Below are positions 54,741 through 64,000 of a stretch of DNA of 64,000 bases, in pieces. The position numbers and the translations under genes are program-made. The stretch comes from Chaenocephalus aceratus (Eukaryota; Chordata; Actinopteri; Perciformes; Channichthyidae): NCBI GenBank assembly GCA_023974075.1, contig JAMFTG010000211.1:106001-170000 (forward strand). Direction: 5' to 3'. The notes beneath the pieces were generated by a model. The model made no database searches. It saw only the letters and a program-made list of their open reading frames with translations, and had not been told where the DNA came from. How positions within the stretch are numbered: position 1 is the first letter of the stretch; each line of letters starts with the position of its first letter.

Positions 54741-55240
54741 AAATCGCTCTTTTGTGTTTTTGTCCCACTACATTTCATAATGATAATTGCTACAATGATG
54801 GGGAGTTGTCTTTTCTCTTACTGTGCCACAGAACAACACAACAACTTGTATTTGTATTGTTATTATTTTTAAAGTAAAGTAACTTGTTACTAGTTACTTT
54901 TATAATTTAGTAACTAATACAGTAACTAGTTACTTTTTTGAGAGCAGTAACTATAACTATTACTAGTTACTTTTTAAAAGTAACTTGCCCAACACTGGTC
55001 ACGAGTTCTGATCGCTCAGTGATGATCCTTATATTTCTATAATCTGTGGACTATCGGTATAGCGGTAGATCGGTATAGCTAGAGTTCTGTGCTAACGGCG
55101 TTAAGATTTGTACGCACAGTGCTAATTCAGAGGCTCAGCGTTAGCCTTGTGTTTTTTTTTTGCAAAAAAAATAATCATCAGTTAGCTGAGTTTCTTCCTC
55201 TTACATGGATATGAAACATTCATAGTTTATTAAATCTTAA

Positions 55241-56096
55241 AGGTCCCATGTCATGCTTTTCCGGTTATTCACCGTCCCTTGTGTGTTATGAAGGTTTTTA
55301 TGCATGTAAACGGTGTGCAGAGTCAAAACCGTCAAAGTACACCCTGTAGCGAGCAAAACTCTAACACAGAAAATACCTCCCCAAAACGCCTCGCTGAAGA
55401 TACGTCATTGTCCATTGTTTACTTCCTGGGTATTGTGACGTAGGAATGGCCAGTTGCCGCGCCCAGAGCTATGACGTGATACGGTCATCCGTTACCCGGA
55501 ACCAAATGGACCAATCCGTGGAGCCGTTACGTTATGTCTGCGGAGCCGTTACATTAAGCCCCCGCTGATTGGTCCAAATTGACCAATCCACGGACTTCCT
55601 CACACACACACTCAGTGCAGGGAGCTCTGCTGATTTCTCCTCCCTGGCTGCAGGCTGATAACAGACAGTTGGGATCGCGGCGAAATCCTCTCAGCAGACC
55701 CATTCTCACAGCGTTTATCAACCTTTTTCTTACTCAATATCAAGCCACACTTATTGTTTTTACTTCGGCTGTGACTTTGTGTGTGCTCAGGATGAGTTTG
55801 GCTGTGTTTCGCTGTGTATCGCTAAACAAGGAAACCACACCTCCACGGAGCTCAGCGCGATTCACAACGTCCCGACCAATCAGAGCACACTGTGCTCACA
55901 GGGAGGGTGGGGGCTGGAGCTATTGGAGCTACAACGAGCCGTTAAAGGCAGAGAGTGAAATTCAGTGAATACACATCGTTTACAGAGATGCTGTGAGAAA
56001 CCAATGTGAGTTTGGAACATTGCACAATATAAATCTATTCTAGTAGACCTCAACAATGGAATTATGATCAGTGGAAATGGCCATGACATGGAACCT
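55241..56096. mobile_element. TTAA element nested in X
   Basis: TTAA (55237-55240) precedes AGGTCCCATGTCATG, and CATGACATGGAACCT precedes TTAA (56097-56100). The inverted partial copy of X at 56408 has a single TTAA at the matching place, i.e. the empty site. No transposase. Kolobok or piggyBac group. Confidence 0.85.
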
Positions 56097-56181
56097 TTAA
56101 GAAGCCCTCAGACACTGTTGCTTGCAGATGTTGTGGTTTCGGACCCGCCGAAGGGTCCGTGGGGTCTAAGAGGTTTTTAAC

Positions 56182-56403
56182 AGAAGGCCGTTGCTAGAAG
56201 TTGCCGCTAGACTACAGAAGCATTAGTTTTTTGTTTTTGAGGATGGAACAATTTCACACACATATATAGGGAGGCTAGACCTATACAATTGATTTATTAT
56301 GGTTTATAATTTAATGTCAAGATGAAGAAGAAAAAGATGGCTGCACTGTTCAGTGTCAATCCTGTGGAGATGGAGGTTATAAATCTCCAAAATTATGTTC
56401 AGC
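56182..56403. other. Spacer between the two X copies
   Basis: No gene or repeat is recognised. Confidence 0.4.
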
Positions 56404-56407
56404 TTAA

Positions 56408-56990
56408 CCTGTTCTACACCGCACCCCCGATACCGGGGGGAAAAACGCGTCATCTGCAGGAAACAGCGTCTGAGGGCATCTTAATATTCAATAAACTATG
56501 AATGTTTTATATCCTTGTAACGGGAAGAAACTCAGCTAACTGATCATTTTTCTTTTTTTTTCAAAAAGCCCCCACAAAGCTAGCGCTGAGCCTATGAATT
56601 AGCCACGAGCGAAAAATGCTAATGCCGTTTTGCACAGAAACTCACTCATAACACCCTTATTACTTATCGTAGCTGCACGTGCCACCCATCGATCTGATCG
56701 TGAGATGACACAGAATCGATCGGTAACTACATTATCACTCCATGATAAGAACTCGCGAAGATATTAACAAGAACTGACATCAAAACACTTGGCGCTAGGT
56801 AGCTAGAAATGGCAAAACGGCTCACCTTGGTCGTTGTCTGGTCAAAAGTGGTCTTCAATGGGATTACAACGATAAAAACGCTGCTGAAGTTAATCCATAG
56901 GTTAATCCAATGTGTCTGTGTCACTTTGAAATGATTTCTGATAATCCATAAGCAATAAACCTGCTTTTCCGTTTCCAGATGTCAGAGCGA
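56408..56990. mobile_element. Inverted partial copy of element X
   Basis: It starts after TTAA with CCTGTTCTACACC and follows the reverse complement of X: 'aaactcagctaactgat' and 'ggttaatccaatgtgtctgt' match 55190 and 52425 inverted. It has none of the nested transposons. Its inner end is not defined. Confidence 0.7.
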
Positions 56991-57139
56991 GAGATAGGTT
57001 CGCTCTGATGCGGAGCAGATGTCATTTTCTAACGTTTTATCTTTGGTTGCAGTTATCATCTCTCCCGTTTTTGTGCATACGGATGAGTCAAAGTGCCCGT
57101 GGAGGACTGCACATTTTCCCGTCAAGTTGTTTTTTATAA

Positions 57140-57212
57140 ATCGCAAAGATTGCTTAGAAATTGGCGTACGCCATCTTTTGAGCGTACGCCACGTTTATAA
57201 ATGAGGCCCCTG
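57140..57212. mobile_element. Right-terminal fragment of a Z-type element
   Basis: GGCGTACGCC and GAGCGTACGCC precede the terminus TTTATAAATGAGGCCCCTG, as at the ends of Z (8889-11210). Confidence 0.6.
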
Positions 57213-57405
57213 GTCTGTACGCTGTATATGAACTCTGAACAAAGTGTCAGGAAACAAAACCCTCTCTCTTTTCCTCCATTTCTCGCGTCCAGGAGAGAAG
57301 CCGTTTATGTTGAAACCATTAGAGAGAGTGGCACACTTGTTAGCCTGTTCCATTCTTCTTCGTTTTCCGAAGCCGTGGCTTGGAAGCATACTTTCTTCGT
57401 TTCTC

Positions 57406-58255
57406 AAACTCCACATCAGAATGTCCTGATTTTTTCTGGGTGAGTAGATGGGGTGTCCTTCTATCACCCTGCAGTGAGATGAGTCTTGCATCAGGGAGAG
57501 ATTTCGTTTTATTCTTATCTAAACACAGGGCTGATAGCTCATATATGGGATTTCAAAGGTCTTTTATTTTGAAACTCCACATCAGAATGTCCTGATTTTT
57601 TCTGGGTGAGTAGATGGGGTGTCCTTCTATCACCCTGCAGTGAGATGAGTCTTGCATCAGGGAGAGATTTCGTTTTATTCTTATCTAAACACAGGGCTGA
57701 TAGCTCATATATGGGATTTCAAAGGTCTTTTATTTTGAAACTCCACATCAGAATGTCCTGATTTTTTCTGGGTGAGTAGATGGGCTGTCCTTCTATCACC
57801 CTGCAGTGAGATGAGTCTTGCATCAGGGAGAGATTTCGTTTTATTCTTATCTAAACACAGGGCTGATAGCTCATATATGGGATTTCAAAGGTCTTTTATT
57901 TTGAAACTCCACATCAGAATGTCCTGATTTTTTCTGGGTGAGTAGATGGGGTGTCCTTCTATCACCCTGCAGTGAGATGAGTCTTGCATCAGGGAGAGAT
58001 TTCGTTTTATTCTTATCTAAACACAGGGCTGATAGCTCATATATGGGATTTCAAAGGTCTTTTATTTTGAAACTCCACATCAGAATGTCCTGATTTTTTC
58101 TGGGTGAGTAGATGGGGTGTCCTTCTATCACCCTGCAGTGAGATGAGTCTTGGATCAGGGAGAGATTTCGTTTTATTCTTATCTAAACACAGGGCTGATA
58201 GCTCATATATGAGATTTCAATATGAGATTTCAAAGGACTTTTATTTTGAAACTCC
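57406..58255. repeat. 166-bp tandem repeat, about five copies
   Basis: Unit starts at 57406, 57572, 57738, 57904 and 58070 give an exact 166-bp period. Copies are nearly identical (single changes such as 'gggctg' at 57783 and 'ttggatcag' at 58150). The last copy has a short internal duplication of 'atatgagatttcaa'. No coding role is apparent. Confidence 0.95.
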
Positions 58256-58429
58256 TTACATTTTAGATTTACTCGTGGTAGTTATACGTAGTTTGTTTTA
58301 AATAATTATTGATCACATTATATAGTACATATTTCTTAATTTAATATGTTTGGTTTGTTTTTATAGGTGCTTTTGTTTATTGACCGAGTAAGCGCTGGGA
58401 TTTTACCGTAATGCTTCTAATATTCGCGC

Positions 58430-60668
58430 ACCCAATATCACGTGCGGGCTGGCTTGACTGTGTTTTTCCCAAGTGGAGGCTGGCTTGACCGCAGTGTTTT
58501 ATCTGGCTCTGTGCTGACAAAAGCCCTAAACTGGATCCGCTCATCTCCTAATGACTTATCCAAGTCAGTAGGATATGAATGAGGAGAGAATATTGGCCCG
58601 TCTGCGGAGATCAGTGTCATCACGGCACATGTCAAATAGGACTCCAAAGTGATCATTTATGACTTTGTATGCATCCAGGCGTTTGCTAAGTCCTGAGAGC
58701 AAACCTGTCAATAATGACATGAATGTCTCAACCTGGAATTTTGTACTGCCAGGTCAGTACCACCTCGTGCTCCACTGTCTCGTCATCAAATACTCGTCTT
58801 TTATCAACACGGTTGAGTCTCATGCTGGTATGTCTGTGTCACGCCGGTGACGGGCCCAGGCAGATGTCTCAAAGTCCGAAAAATGTCCCTCGTAGTGATG
58901 CAACACAAGTGCGCAGCGATTCCAAAAGTCGCACAGCTGTTCATTAGGTCAATGTCTTTCTTTTGCAAGCCAGTGCTCGTAAGCTTGAATTGGTGCAGTA
59001 CAGTGTCCCAAAATATGTCGGCAGAGCAGTCTCTATTTCCCAAGTTTGCCACACAGCGCAGAGGCCTCTCGCCGTGTGTCCTGGCGCTTCTTCGTCATCA
59101 GCCGCCAACATTTGTAAAGCCCCTCTTATTGCAGTGTAATTCTCACCAAGAGCTCTTGTGGAGTCTCCTCTGCAGCTCCATCTTGTACAGGAGAGATATT
59201 TTAGCTTCAGTATGATGTTTTCAGTGAACACTTTATTCCATCGGTGGGTAGAGAAAGCAGAGCAAAAAGCATAAAGTGCTTGAAGTATATCAAAAAACTG
59301 GCTTGCTTCACGACAACTACTTTCAACACAGTTGACACCAACCAAATTCAAGGAGTGTGCTGCGCACGGAATGTAATGTATGAGTGAGTTGCTTTTCTTG
59401 AGATGAGCTTGCAGCCCATTATATTTTCCTGAAATGTTGGATGCGTTGTCATAAGCCTGGCCACGGCAGTTTGAGAGATCCAGCCCCATATCAATGACCA
59501 TCTTCATCACGCAGTCAGCCAGACTTGACCCAGTCGGTGTGACTATGAATGGGTTCAAATCCAATAAATCTCTCAATGACTTTCCTTTCTCACTCACAAA
59601 CCGGAAAACGAAAGTTAATTGGTCGACGGTCACGTGAGACATGTCAGGTGTAGAATCTACGATGACAGAGAAATACCTTGCTCGCTGTAGTTATGTTGCT
59701 ATTGCTCGATTGTTCTGTCAACCATCAAACCAATAAACTCCTCACAGATAGTTGATGACAAGTATGAAGTCCTACCACGTCCCTTCTGGCCAAACTTCTG
59801 CAAATGATCCTTTAAAAATGGATCAAACTGCGCGAGCAGCTCCAGGATTCCCAGGTAGTTCCCGTTATGTGCGGATCCTAAAAGTTCGTAATTTCCCCGG
59901 AAAGGAAGCCCCCCTCTCACTCAAGAATTTAATCACCGCAACTACACGTCTCAATACATCCTTCCAGTACTGACTATTCTGTGTCGACCTGCATCCCTAG
60001 AGAAGCATCCACAGTGCCCATGAGTTTAGTGCGATGCATAAGTGAAAGTATGCATTTTCTGTGCTCACCACTCGTCTCATGTTCCGTTATCCTCTCGGGA
60101 TGTTTCCAATCACTAAAGCCCAAGAGCATTACTGTGACTGCGAGTGGATACAAGTTTGCAGGCAAACAATAAATTGCTCCGGTAGATGGAGAATAAATAA
60201 TCCAATCGCGTTGAACGATTTCTCCATTGTGAAGCTGTCTGGTCAGCATATCATTGGTCAGTGAGCGTGTCCGGCCACTAGCATCGGTCTCCCTCCGAGA
60301 TGCTGGATACTTCGTTGCTACCGATTATGAAAGTATGAAACCTCTTTCATCAAAGTCTCCTCCCGGATATTTCAGCAATTAATCCCCATTGTGCAGGGTC
60401 CTGAGAGACACAGGGAACTTCCGATGAAACTCGAACCTTCACCCTGCTCTGTGACGTCCTCGTCAGGCTCGTCTTCATCTTTATCTTCCTCTTCTACTCG
60501 CTGCTGCGTTAGCATGATAGGTTCAGGGCTAACATTGCTCGCTAGCTCAACAACATCCTCCGTGACCGCCGCCACTGTTCCTTGTGGTTGTTGCTGGCCT
60601 ATTTCGTCACTTTTTGCTTTTTTGAAAAAGCTATTTATTGTTGGCACATTTTTTAATGCAGCCGCCAC
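58430..60668 (-). pseudogene. hAT transposase, ZMYM1/TTF zinc-finger type (broken)
   Basis: Start: MAAALKNVPTINSFFKKAKS and an acidic stretch (EEEDKDEDEPDEDV). TTF-type finger at 59974-60249: RDWIIYSPSTGAIYC, LGFSDWKHPERITEHE; the second cysteine of the usual C-x-x-C is missing. DUF4371-like part at 59699-59920: FRGNYELLGSAHNGNYL, FIGLMVDRT. RNase-H-like core at 58944-59690: YFSVIVDSTPDMSH (first Asp), CRGQAYDNASNISG (second Asp), CAAHSLNLVG and LSCTRWSCR. C-terminal pieces reach 58438. Several frameshifts and stops; inactive. It most resembles genes annotated as zinc finger MYM-type protein 1-like. Confidence 0.75.
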
Positions 60669-61090
60669 TCTCTCTTCTTTTTCTTTCTTTTCTTTCTTTT
60701 CGCAGCCCGCTGGGCGTTTTGGCTACCGGCACCATCCATTTTTTCTGCTCACGTGACAAAATGTGACATGAGTGAGGGTGGGCTGTGATTCGGGCTATAC
60801 ACTGCTGCCGCGTAGTAATACGTTTGAGCGGCATACATAGTGAGACCTACAGTACAGAGACGGTTTAGAAAATATATTAATTTTTACCCTATAGAAAAGC
60901 TGTGTTATTTATAGCGAAGAGTGAGTGTCATTTAAAAACAATGTATGATGAGTGAGGTTGTGCCCGAAAAAAATAAAATAATAATAAAACATTTTTTTTT
61001 ATTTTTTTTTAATCTTGTCACTGAGGGCCCTCTTTGCTCAAGGGCCCCTGGGCACTTGCCCAGGTTGCCCATATGGTTAATCCGGCCCTG
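58430..61090 (-). mobile_element. hAT element with ZMYM1/TTF-type transposase (left end lost)
   Basis: A right terminus GGTTAATCCGGCCCTG ends at 61090, followed by GCTGCTAG as possible TSD. The transposase reads leftwards from about 60668. The opposite terminus is not found near 58430. Confidence 0.7.
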
Positions 61091-61098
61091 GCTGCTAG

Positions 61099-61247
61099 GG
61101 GGCGCCAGCCACGTACCCAAAAAAAAAAAAAGACCCTGGTGACCCTTTTTCATTTTTGATTGTTGTTATGTGGATTTGTAGTATTTGTGTTACTGTATGT
61201 TCAATAAAGGTGTATTTTTGCTAAATCTTGAGACATTGCCACTGTAT
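61099..61247. other. Short spacer between two hAT copies
   Basis: It contains 'gggggcgcca' and a 13-A run; part of an older hAT whose right end is at 62494 is possible. Confidence 0.4.
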
Positions 61248-61255
61248 GTACTAGG

Positions 61256-62332
61256 CAGGGCCGATTTTTGGCGCCAGATCTGGGGGGCGCTGCGCTGGTA
61301 GCTCTGGGAGGGGAAAAAACATTTTTGACCGTTGGCACTCATCCTAATTTTCGGCCTTGATTTAACAACATTCATAATTAAGTAAATGTAACACCCTTTT
61401 CACCCCGGTTACACTTTTCATTTGCCCTGTACGATGGGCGCTGTAAGTGATGAAAGTGGGGGATGTTGGCTTATCAGGCACCCGCAGCTCACAGCCAAAG
61501 TGCGAGCGTGGGAGCGAGAGAGCCAGCGAGGGAGAGAGAGAGAGAGGGCGCACCGGTACCGACGCTGTTGTTATTTGAATCTGGTGCTAGCTGCGCTAAA
61601 CGGATATAAGAAGTAGATGTTTCTATACAACCAGGGTGGAGGAGAGCTCTCCTGTCAGACTGAGAGGCTCAGTGAGGTAAAGGCCTCTGAGTGTTTAATT
61701 TTAGTCTAAGTCATCTTAGTGGGTGGAAACACATATTTCCAAGGCACTCCTTTATAATTATTAGGATAAATAGAAACAGGTTTGAAATGATTCCAATGTA
61801 TACTATAGGACAGTAATCCAAAAATATTGTTTAAAGTTGGAGAGATACAAAAATATGCATAAATAAATAAATGTTAACTAGGTAAAATAAGATATGAATG
61901 AACAACAAAAATAAAATAAGCTACATCTATTTGTTATTGGCTATGGTAGGTTATTGGTTATGTTCATATACTTATTTGATATTAAAATGTAAACCGATCT
62001 TTTTCATATGAGTGTTTTAGAGTTGTACCCCCTAGATCTAGTCTCTAGTAATTGTGTGCTCAAAGTTTACCAGATTGAAGCATTTTACTTTAAAATGTTA
62101 AAAAAATATTCCCGGGGGGCATACCCCGGACCCCCCTAGAGGGTGTGACGTCCACCCCCCAATTAAAACATGTTCATACAATAATGAATACATTTCAAGC
62201 CATTTTGACGTATATTACCTATGTCAATAACTTTCTGTTTTTGTAGTGGTATTTGTCTTTGTAGAGATTTTTCATTTATTCTTTATATATAAAATCTCAC
62301 CTAGGGCAGCAAATTGTCTAGAACCGGCCCTG
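61256..62332. mobile_element. Non-autonomous hAT with 8-bp TSD
   Basis: CAGGGCCG at 61256 and CGGCCCTG at 62332 are inverse; GTACTAGG flanks it at 61248-61255 and 62333-62340. The 1,077-bp interior has no transposase. Inside, 62110-62160 carries a C/G-rich 'cccggggggcataccccgg' palindrome. Confidence 0.9.
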
Positions 62333-62340
62333 GTACTAGG

Positions 62341-62494
62341 CCACAAGAGCCTTTCTTGTGCTGGCAGACTCATAGAAACAAATTGGCGGGGCGCACTTCG
62401 CACGCGCACACACTAAAAAATCCACGCGCTCCGCGCTCACATTATGCTGGGCCTTAGCACCGCTGCTATGACTCCATCCTAGGGGAAAACACTG
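62341..62494. mobile_element. Right end of an older hAT element
   Basis: TAGGGGAAAACACTG ends at 62494, the inverse of a CAGTGTTTTCCCC-type terminus. The left end was not identified, so only this fragment is claimed. Confidence 0.45.
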
Positions 62495-62696
62495 CATACC
62501 GGATGATGGCTTGAACTAGTGGGAGAAATGGCACTGTTTTGTCGTAGCCAATGCTTGAACCTCGTCAAAAAATGGCATTAGAAGCATTAGAAAGGCAAGG
62601 TTACTTGCGGTCTGCAATGCATGTCACGCTCGTGCACACAAGTAAATATATATGCATGTTCATTCTCACAACGCGTCAGACACAAGAAAATATACA

Positions 62697-63190
62697 TTAA
62701 AGGGGACCTATCATGAAAAATGTGAGTCTTTTATACATAATATGAGTCCCCGGTTGCGTCGGGAACTCACGCAGCGTCAGAAAAATAAAACCCTCTCTCT
62801 TTTTCCTCCGTACCCAAATCTTTTAAAAACAGAGGTACAACAAGCGAATACAGATTTGCTGCCGATCTGACGTCAAATCGGCAGCGGGATCCACAGAAAA
62901 TTGCTATCAGAAACAATGCCTGACGTGTTTTGGACGTAACGTCATCTTTGTTTACATTAGCAAGTCTCGCTAACACTCAGAGCTAACCTGTACTGGAGAG
63001 CACATGTGTTTAAAAAGCAGGAAATAAAAAAAGGAACTCACCTTGTGATAAACTGGAAAGAGAAAAAGCATTGAGCTCCATACTGTTTCAGAAATAATCC
63101 TTGATGTGGTTTAGAACAGGATGGTGTTTAATCGCAGCATAATTTAACTTTATCTCCGGTAGAATTCTGATCAGGCATTAGCTCCGCCTC
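62697..63190. mobile_element. TTAA element fragment (AGGGGACCTATCATG end)
   Basis: TTAA at 62697-62700 is followed by AGGGGACCTATCATG, a terminus similar in style to the TTAA element at 55241. A related interior ('accctctctcttt' and 'tcctcc') also occurs at 57255-57280. The right end is not found; 63190 is a limit, not a boundary. Confidence 0.45.
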
Positions 63191-63229
63191 CTCTTTTTTT
63201 TGTTCAAGCTAAGGACCCAACATCTGCAT

Positions 63230-64000
63230 TTCTCTAACAGGGCTGTAAAAGAGGGGTCAAAAGGGTGGGTGGAGGGGGGTCCGGAGGATGGGCTCCGGCC
63301 GACAGCCCAGGGGCACAGCGGAGGACCCGGAAGGTGGTCTCGGGCGGAAACCCCAACAGGACAGGATCAGGTGGTTGGCAGGAAATCCGGTGGAACCCCC
63401 AACGAAACAGGACATGGAGTTGGCAGGACCCTCAGCGGAACCACCAACGACACAGGACATGGAGTCGGCAGGACCCTCAGCGGAACCCCAACGACACAGG
63501 ACATGGAGTTGGCAGGACCCCCTACGAAACAGGTGTTGGCTGGACCCCAACGGCACAGGACATAGGGCTGGCAGGACCCCCGGCGAGACAGTAGTCGGCG
63601 GGGCCTCCAGCGGCACAGGACATAGGGTTGGCAGGACCCCCGGCAGAAGAGTAAGTCGGCGGGACCTCCAACGGGACAGGACATGGAGGTTGGCAGGACC
63701 CCCAGCGGAACCTCCAACGGACCAGGACATTGGGTAGGGACTTGAGAGGGGACTCGAGAGGTGACTTAAAAGGGGACTCGAGAGGGAACTCGAGAGGAGA
63801 CTCGACAGGGAACTCGAGAGGAGACTAGAGAGGGAACTCGAGAGGAGGACTCGAGAGGTGACTTGAGAGTGACTTGAGAGGAGACTCGAGAGATGACCTG
63901 TGAAGGAACTTGAGAGGAGACTCGAGAGGAGACTTGAGAAGATACTCGAGAGGAGACTCGAGAGGGAACTGGAGAGGTGACTTGAAGTACGGTACGTCGA
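63230..64000 (-). mobile_element. LTR element 4 (same family as elements 1-3), 3' part, runs off the window
   Basis: The minus strand has the 20-residue repeats (VPLEAPPTTVSPGVLP, LEVPLGVLP; 63360-63730) and upstream the VPS-coding 'gagaggggactc' repeats (63735-64000). Its 3' portion near 63250-63340 matches 23240-23330 ('ggaggggggtccggaggat', 'gacagcccagg'). No LTR is visible at its left edge. Frames are broken. Confidence 0.7.

Larger units (their letters stand above)
52585..54997 (+). mobile_element. hAT element in X, with 8-bp TSD, itself interrupted
   Basis: The left end CAGTGTTGCTTTGTTACG and the right end AACTTGCCCAACACTG are inverse at the tips (CAGTGTTG). The subterminal regions are rich in GTTAC/GTAAC. 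GTCACGAG flanks it at 52577-52584 and 54998-55005. Another hAT (52713-54267) sits inside. Confidence 0.9.
50608..56173. mobile_element. TTAA-type element X carrying four nested transposons
   Basis: The left end TTAA|CCTGTTAGACCCC and the right end GGGGTCTAAGAGG are inverted (12 of 13 positions). On the right, TTAA follows after three extra Ts. TTAA next to a CCY start is typical of piggyBac-like elements. Without the nested insertions X would be about 1 kb. No transposase is seen. A partial inverted copy follows at 56408. Confidence 0.6.

Noticed and set aside
50608..56181. 8-bp TSD TTTTTAAC for element X (hAT-like)
   Set aside because: It can be drawn because of the T-run, but the inverted ends match better as CCTSTTAGACCCC next to TTAA, and the second copy at 56408 also begins directly after TTAA.
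58847..59215. 122-codon plus-strand frame
   Set aside because: Antisense shadow of the hAT transposase core on the minus strand.

Overview
This window reads as intergenic DNA from a teleost fish. No host protein-coding gene, rRNA or tRNA could be supported. Nearly every recognisable open frame belongs to a transposable element, and the mix is typical of teleosts: L2-, L1/Tx1- and other non-LTR retrotransposons, a BEL/Pao relic, Ty3/Gypsy-style LTRs, many hAT elements with 8-bp target duplications, TTAA elements, a Crypton-like fragment, and (CA)n/(TG)n microsatellites. Calls come from reading the sequence by eye; family names rest on motif recall, while boundaries rest on target-site duplications (TSDs) and terminal repeats seen directly.

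Layout. 0-5.9 kb: Crypton-like fragment, foldbacks, a BEL/Pao gag relic cut by an LTR element (element 1), then a hAT-like MITE. 5.9-11.2 kb: an L2-type LINE (minus) followed by an interspersed repeat (Y) and a TIR transposon (Z). 11.2-19.7 kb: mostly unassigned DNA, an RTE-like LINE fragment between 163-bp direct repeats, an LTR with a retroviral-type primer site, then a second Z end and the rest of Y. 20.06-34.06 kb: a nested stack. LTR element 3 (plus) is split by a hAT, which is split by a LINE (minus), which is split by a complete 4,282-bp LTR element (element 2, minus) with identical 366-bp LTRs; element 3 is split again by a 3.3-kb TIR element. 34.06-50.17 kb: a minus-strand LINE split by an L1-like LINE; upstream of its 5' end lies an array of ~330-410-bp monomers into which two long-inverted-repeat elements (A and B) inserted. 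50.6-57 kb: a TTAA-type element (X) containing a hAT, a hAT-inside-a-hAT and a second TTAA element, followed by an inverted partial copy of X without the TTAA insertion. 57.4-58.3 kb: a 166-bp tandem repeat. 58.4-62.5 kb: a broken ZMYM/TTF-type hAT transposase and further hAT copies. 63.2-64 kb: a fourth copy of the element 1-3 family.

The most interesting system is the family of elements 1-4. Element 2 has everything needed in cis for retrotransposition (identical LTRs, 5-bp TSD, TATA-like box, polyadenylation signal, polypurine tract) but no protease, reverse transcriptase or integrase. It carries instead one 1,050-codon proline-rich repeat ORF. Three copies carry a 10-11-nt sequence just after the LTR that is complementary to the predicted 5' end of their own RNA, and the two halves co-vary between copies. 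That is the signature expected of self-primed reverse transcription as known for Tf1/sushi-type elements. I infer a recently active, non-autonomous, self-primed LTR family mobilised in trans.
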